64,000 nt of DNA from contig NZ_JBLWFK010000005.1 of NCBI RefSeq assembly GCF_048323675.1, forward strand, positions 186,001 to 250,000. The letters are read 5' to 3'. The notes under the pieces are model-generated. The model made no database searches, was not told the DNA's origin, and saw only the letters and a list, made by a program, of their open reading frames with translations. The DNA is from Mangrovimicrobium sp048323675 (GTDB taxonomy: Bacteria > Pseudomonadota > Gammaproteobacteria > Pseudomonadales > Halieaceae). Numbering within the stretch: position 1 is the stretch's first letter; the number at the start of each line of letters is the position of its first letter. Shown piece after piece: positions 61,585 to 64,000 of the stretch. A program made the position numbers and the translations under genes.

Positions 61585-62479
61585 TGAATACAACTCCGTT
61601 TTCGCCGAGCAGGCCTTTCAGGTAGAGGCCGTATCCGCTTTTTTCCAGGGGCATGGCCAGGGCGAGCAGTTCCTCGGCGGAGATATAGCCCATACGGAAG
61701 GCGACCTCCTCTGGGCAGGCGATTTTCAGGCCCTGGCGCACCTCCACCACGCGGATGAAATTGGCCGCGTCGAGCAGGGAGTTGTGGGTTCCGGTATCCA
61801 GCCAGGCGGTGCCGCGGCTCATGACTTCGACGTTGAGGTCGCCGCGCTGCATGTAGTGGCGGTTGACGTCGGTGATTTCCAGTTCGCCGCGGGCGGAGGG
61901 CTTTACCCCGCGAGCGATCTCCACCACGTCGTTGTCGTAGAAATAAAGCCCGGTGACAGCATAGTGGGATTTCGGTTTCGCCGGCTTTTCCTCGATGTCC
62001 CGCGCGATGCCCTCGGCGTCGAAAGAGACCACGCCGTACCGCTCCGGGTCCTGTACGTAGTAGGCAAAAACCGAGGCGCCGCTGTCACGCTGGGCAGCGC
62101 TGCGCAATTTCTGGGTGAAGCCGCCACCGTAGAAGATATTGTCCCCGAGGACCAGTGCGACGCGGGAGTCACCGATAAACTCCTGGCCGAGGATGAATGC
62201 CTGGGCGAGGCCGTCCGGGCTCGGCTGTGCCGTATAACTGAGCTGGATGCCCCACTGCGCCCCATTGCCGAGCAATTCGCGGAAGGCGGACTGATCGCGG
62301 GGCGTGGTAATGACAAGGATGTCGCGAATGCCCGCCAGCATCAGGGTGGCCAGCGGATAGTAGATCATCGGCTTGTCGTACACCGGCATCAACTGCTTGG
62401 AGACGGTGCTGGTCAGCGGATGCAGCCGGGTGCCGGTGCCACCGGCGAGGATGATACCCTTGTAGGCAGTGCTGGTCAT
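61574..62479 (-). CDS. rfbA: Glucose-1-phosphate thymidylyltransferase
   Basis: A 301-residue nucleotidyltransferase that makes dTDP-glucose from dTTP and glucose-1-phosphate, the entry step to dTDP-rhamnose. The activation loop GGTGTRLHPLT is near residue 12 and is followed by KQLMPVYDKPMIYYPL. LGDNIFYG carries the metal-binding Asp. The length is typical (290-305). It heads the minus-strand rfbA-rfbC pair and is divergent from the next glycosyltransferase gene by 117 bases. Confidence 0.96.
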   Translation of the reverse strand: MTSTAYKGIILAGGTGTRLHPLTSTVSKQLMPVYDKPMIYYPLATLMLAGIRDILVITTPRDQSAFRELLGNGAQWGIQLSYTAQPSPDGLAQAFILGQEFIGDSRVALVLGDNIFYGGGFTQKLRSAAQRDSGASVFAYYVQDPERYGVVSFDAEGIARDIEEKPAKPKSHYAVTGLYFYDNDVVEIARGVKPSARGELEITDVNRHYMQRGDLNVEVMSRGTAWLDTGTHNSLLDAANFIRVVEVRQGLKIACPEEVAFRMGYISAEELLALAMPLEKSGYGLYLKGLLGENGVVFNDV

Positions 62480-62596
62480 GGTTTGCTCGGATTGGGGCGT
62501 ACCGCGGGATTATAGCGGAATCCCCGGTGACTTTCCGGTGGCTGGATTTTTGCCTCCCTGCTGCTTAGAATTTGGAGTCCTGCCGCTGAAGTAAAT

Positions 62597-63964
62597 TTGC
62601 GTCATTTCCGTCCCGGGCCCCGCACCTCCCCCAGCGGTGAAATTGAGGAAGCTGATATCAGCCAGCCAGAAACAATCCAGGCCGAGGCGCTGCCCCGGGT
62701 CGCAGCCAGCCCTTTGGCGCCGGTTCAGGCGCAACCACTGCGCATTGCGCTGCTGGGGTACCGCAGCAATCCCCACGGCGGTGGCCAGGGAATCTATCTC
62801 TATTACCTGAGCAAGGCACTGGTGGACGCCGGTCACCGGGTCGACGTGATCTCCGGCCCGCCCTACCCGCGGCTGGATCCCCGGGTGGGCTTTATCCCCC
62901 TGCAGAGCCTCGATCTCTATCGCAACGGACTGCGCTCCCTGCGTCCGCGCCACCTCTCCTCCATGAGCAATGTCATCGAGTGGAGCAGCAAGCTGACCGG
63001 CGGTTTCGCGGAACCCTACACCTTCAGCCGCCGGGCGGTAAAGTTCCTGCGCCGCCACGGCCATCGCTACGACATCATCCACGACAACCAGTGCCTTGGT
63101 TACGGCATGCTGGAGTTGCAGCGCATGGGCCTGCCGCTGGTGACCACGGTGCATCACCCGATCACCAGCGACCTGCGCATCGCACTCGCCGCATCGAACT
63201 CGTTCCGCGAACGCCTGCTGATCCGGCGCTGGCATTCTTTCCTCGGTATGCAGGCCCGGGTGATCCGCCAGTTACACCACGTGGTGACGGTATCGGAAAC
63301 CTCCCGCCAGGACATCGCCCGGGATTTCGGACTGCAGCCGGCGGGCATCGATCTCGTTCCGATCGGCATTGATACCGAGCAGTTCCGCCCGCTGCCGGAG
63401 ATACCGCGTCGCCCCCAGCGCCTCATGGCTACCTGCTCCGCCGACGCGCCACTCAAGGGCCTGCGCTACCTGATCCGGGCCTACGCCCAGTTGCTGTCGC
63501 AGTGGCCGGAGCTGGAATTACTGGTCGTCAGCAAGCTGCGCCCCGGGGGTGAAACCGAACAATTGATCCAGCAACTCGGGCTTGCCGGTCGGATTCGCTT
63601 CGTCAGCGGTATCAGCACCGAACAGATGGTGAAGTATTACGCCGAGGCGACCATTGCGGTGGTGCCCTCCGTCTACGAAGGCTTCGGCCTGCCGGCGGGC
63701 GAGGCCATGGCCTGCGCGGTCCCGGTGGTGTCCACGGACGGCGGCGCCCTGCCCGAGGTGGTGGGCGATGCGGCGCTCCAGGTGCCGGCAAAATCCGCCG
63801 ATGCCCTGGCCGCGGCCATCGACAGCCTGCTGCGTGACCCGCAGCGCAGGGAGCAGCTGGCCCGTGCCGGGCGGGAGCGGATTCTGGAGAAGTTCAGCTG
63901 GGCGCGTTGCGCCGAGCGGATGGCAGGCTATTACCGGGAGGTACTGCTGCGTGCAGACGGTTGA
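62597..63964 (+). CDS. Glycosyltransferase family 4 protein
   Basis: A GT-B glycosyltransferase of about 455 residues. The N-terminal acceptor domain starts IALLGYRSNPHGGGQGIYLYYL near residue 50 (shortened). The C-terminal donor domain has the family E-x7-E region as PSVYEGFGLPAGEAMACAVPVVST (shortened). The TTG at 62597 is only one of several possible starts; the first 45 residues are Pro/Glu-rich and not conserved-looking. It lies among rhamnose genes, so an O-antigen or exopolysaccharide role is inferred. Its last 14 bases overlap the next gene. Confidence 0.88.
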   Translation: MRHFRPGPRTSPSGEIEEADISQPETIQAEALPRVAASPLAPVQAQPLRIALLGYRSNPHGGGQGIYLYYLSKALVDAGHRVDVISGPPYPRLDPRVGFIPLQSLDLYRNGLRSLRPRHLSSMSNVIEWSSKLTGGFAEPYTFSRRAVKFLRRHGHRYDIIHDNQCLGYGMLELQRMGLPLVTTVHHPITSDLRIALAASNSFRERLLIRRWHSFLGMQARVIRQLHHVVTVSETSRQDIARDFGLQPAGIDLVPIGIDTEQFRPLPEIPRRPQRLMATCSADAPLKGLRYLIRAYAQLLSQWPELELLVVSKLRPGGETEQLIQQLGLAGRIRFVSGISTEQMVKYYAEATIAVVPSVYEGFGLPAGEAMACAVPVVSTDGGALPEVVGDAALQVPAKSADALAAAIDSLLRDPQRREQLARAGRERILEKFSWARCAERMAGYYREVLLRADG

Positions 63965-64000
63965 TTTCGGGCACCTGCCGCTGGCCGCCGGGGATGTGGT
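63951..64000 (+). CDS. Start of a probable class I SAM-dependent methyltransferase (cut by window end)
   Basis: A frame starting with GTG at 63951 overlaps the glycosyltransferase stop by 14 bases and runs open to the edge. It encodes VQTVDFGHLPLAAGDVV. This is the usual opening of small methyltransferases, in which a strand leading to a VLDLGCG loop would follow directly. Only 16 residues are visible, so the assignment is a guess from that pattern and from the overlap with the upstream gene. Confidence 0.45.
   Translation, partial: MQTVDFGHLPLAAGDV

Overview
The window is a 64 kb stretch of a GC-rich gammaproteobacterial chromosome. Gene content and order (def-fmt-rsmB-trkA, the opposing LysM/dprA/tsaC/hemF/aroE cluster, a caa3-type cox operon, polA-engB-cytochrome c-dsbA) match the Pseudomonas/Cellvibrionales part of the class. 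A marine Halieaceae-like organism (Haliea, Halioglobus or Congregibacter relatives) is my best guess, but it is an inference from synteny and protein style. Almost every gene is chromosomal core. There is no prophage, plasmid module, IS transposase, CRISPR array, rRNA or tRNA that I can see.

Layout. 0-7.3 kb: UrcA-type secreted protein, rmuC, glycyl-tRNA synthetase glyQS, a lipid A-type acyltransferase and djlA. 7.3-13.1 kb (minus): peptide deformylase, fmt, rsmB, then the potassium uptake pair trkA/trkH. 13.4-18.4 kb (plus): LysM protein, a dprA lacking its usual N-terminal domain, purE, tsaC, hemF, aroE. 18.4-21.4 kb: gamma carbonic anhydrase, YheV-type zinc ribbon, an unrecognised protein and a MATE exporter. 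21.7-29.8 kb: aa3/caa3 cytochrome c oxidase (coxB, coxA, ctaG, coxC) and its assembly genes (DUF2909, surf1, a CxxxC thioredoxin-like protein, cyoE, sco); heme A synthase ctaA is absent here. 29.9-35.3 kb: polA, a probable sigma-E-driven sRNA, engB, cytochromes c5 and c4, dsbA. 35.5-46 kb: amino-acid metabolism (cysteine synthase, Lrp regulator, leuA, a threonine dehydratase-like enzyme, ilvD) mixed with a DUF6279 lipoprotein, SDR, AKR, DUF1653 and DUF3127. 46-53 kb: a secreted unknown, a lipoprotein esterase, argA, argE, the Pit phosphate transporter with its DUF47 partner. 53-64 kb: a GspE/PilB ATPase, glnE, and the start of a surface polysaccharide region (two glycosyltransferases and the four dTDP-rhamnose genes in two convergent pairs), ending in a probable methyltransferase cut by the window edge.

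The most unusual signal is not a gene. Five intergenic palindromic elements (about 26.6, 36.6, 36.8, 49.3 and 49.5 kb) share a core of two small hairpins whose loops read ATCCAT or a close variant. Each is enclosed by a long, essentially perfect inverted repeat whose sequence is different in every copy. Stem sequences change between copies while loops stay the same, so the fold appears to be what is kept. Four of the five lie as two inward-facing pairs. A second notable non-coding feature is a Spot 42/ErsA-position sRNA between polA and engB, with a textbook sigma-E/AlgU promoter, three hairpins with pyrimidine-rich loops and a strong terminator.
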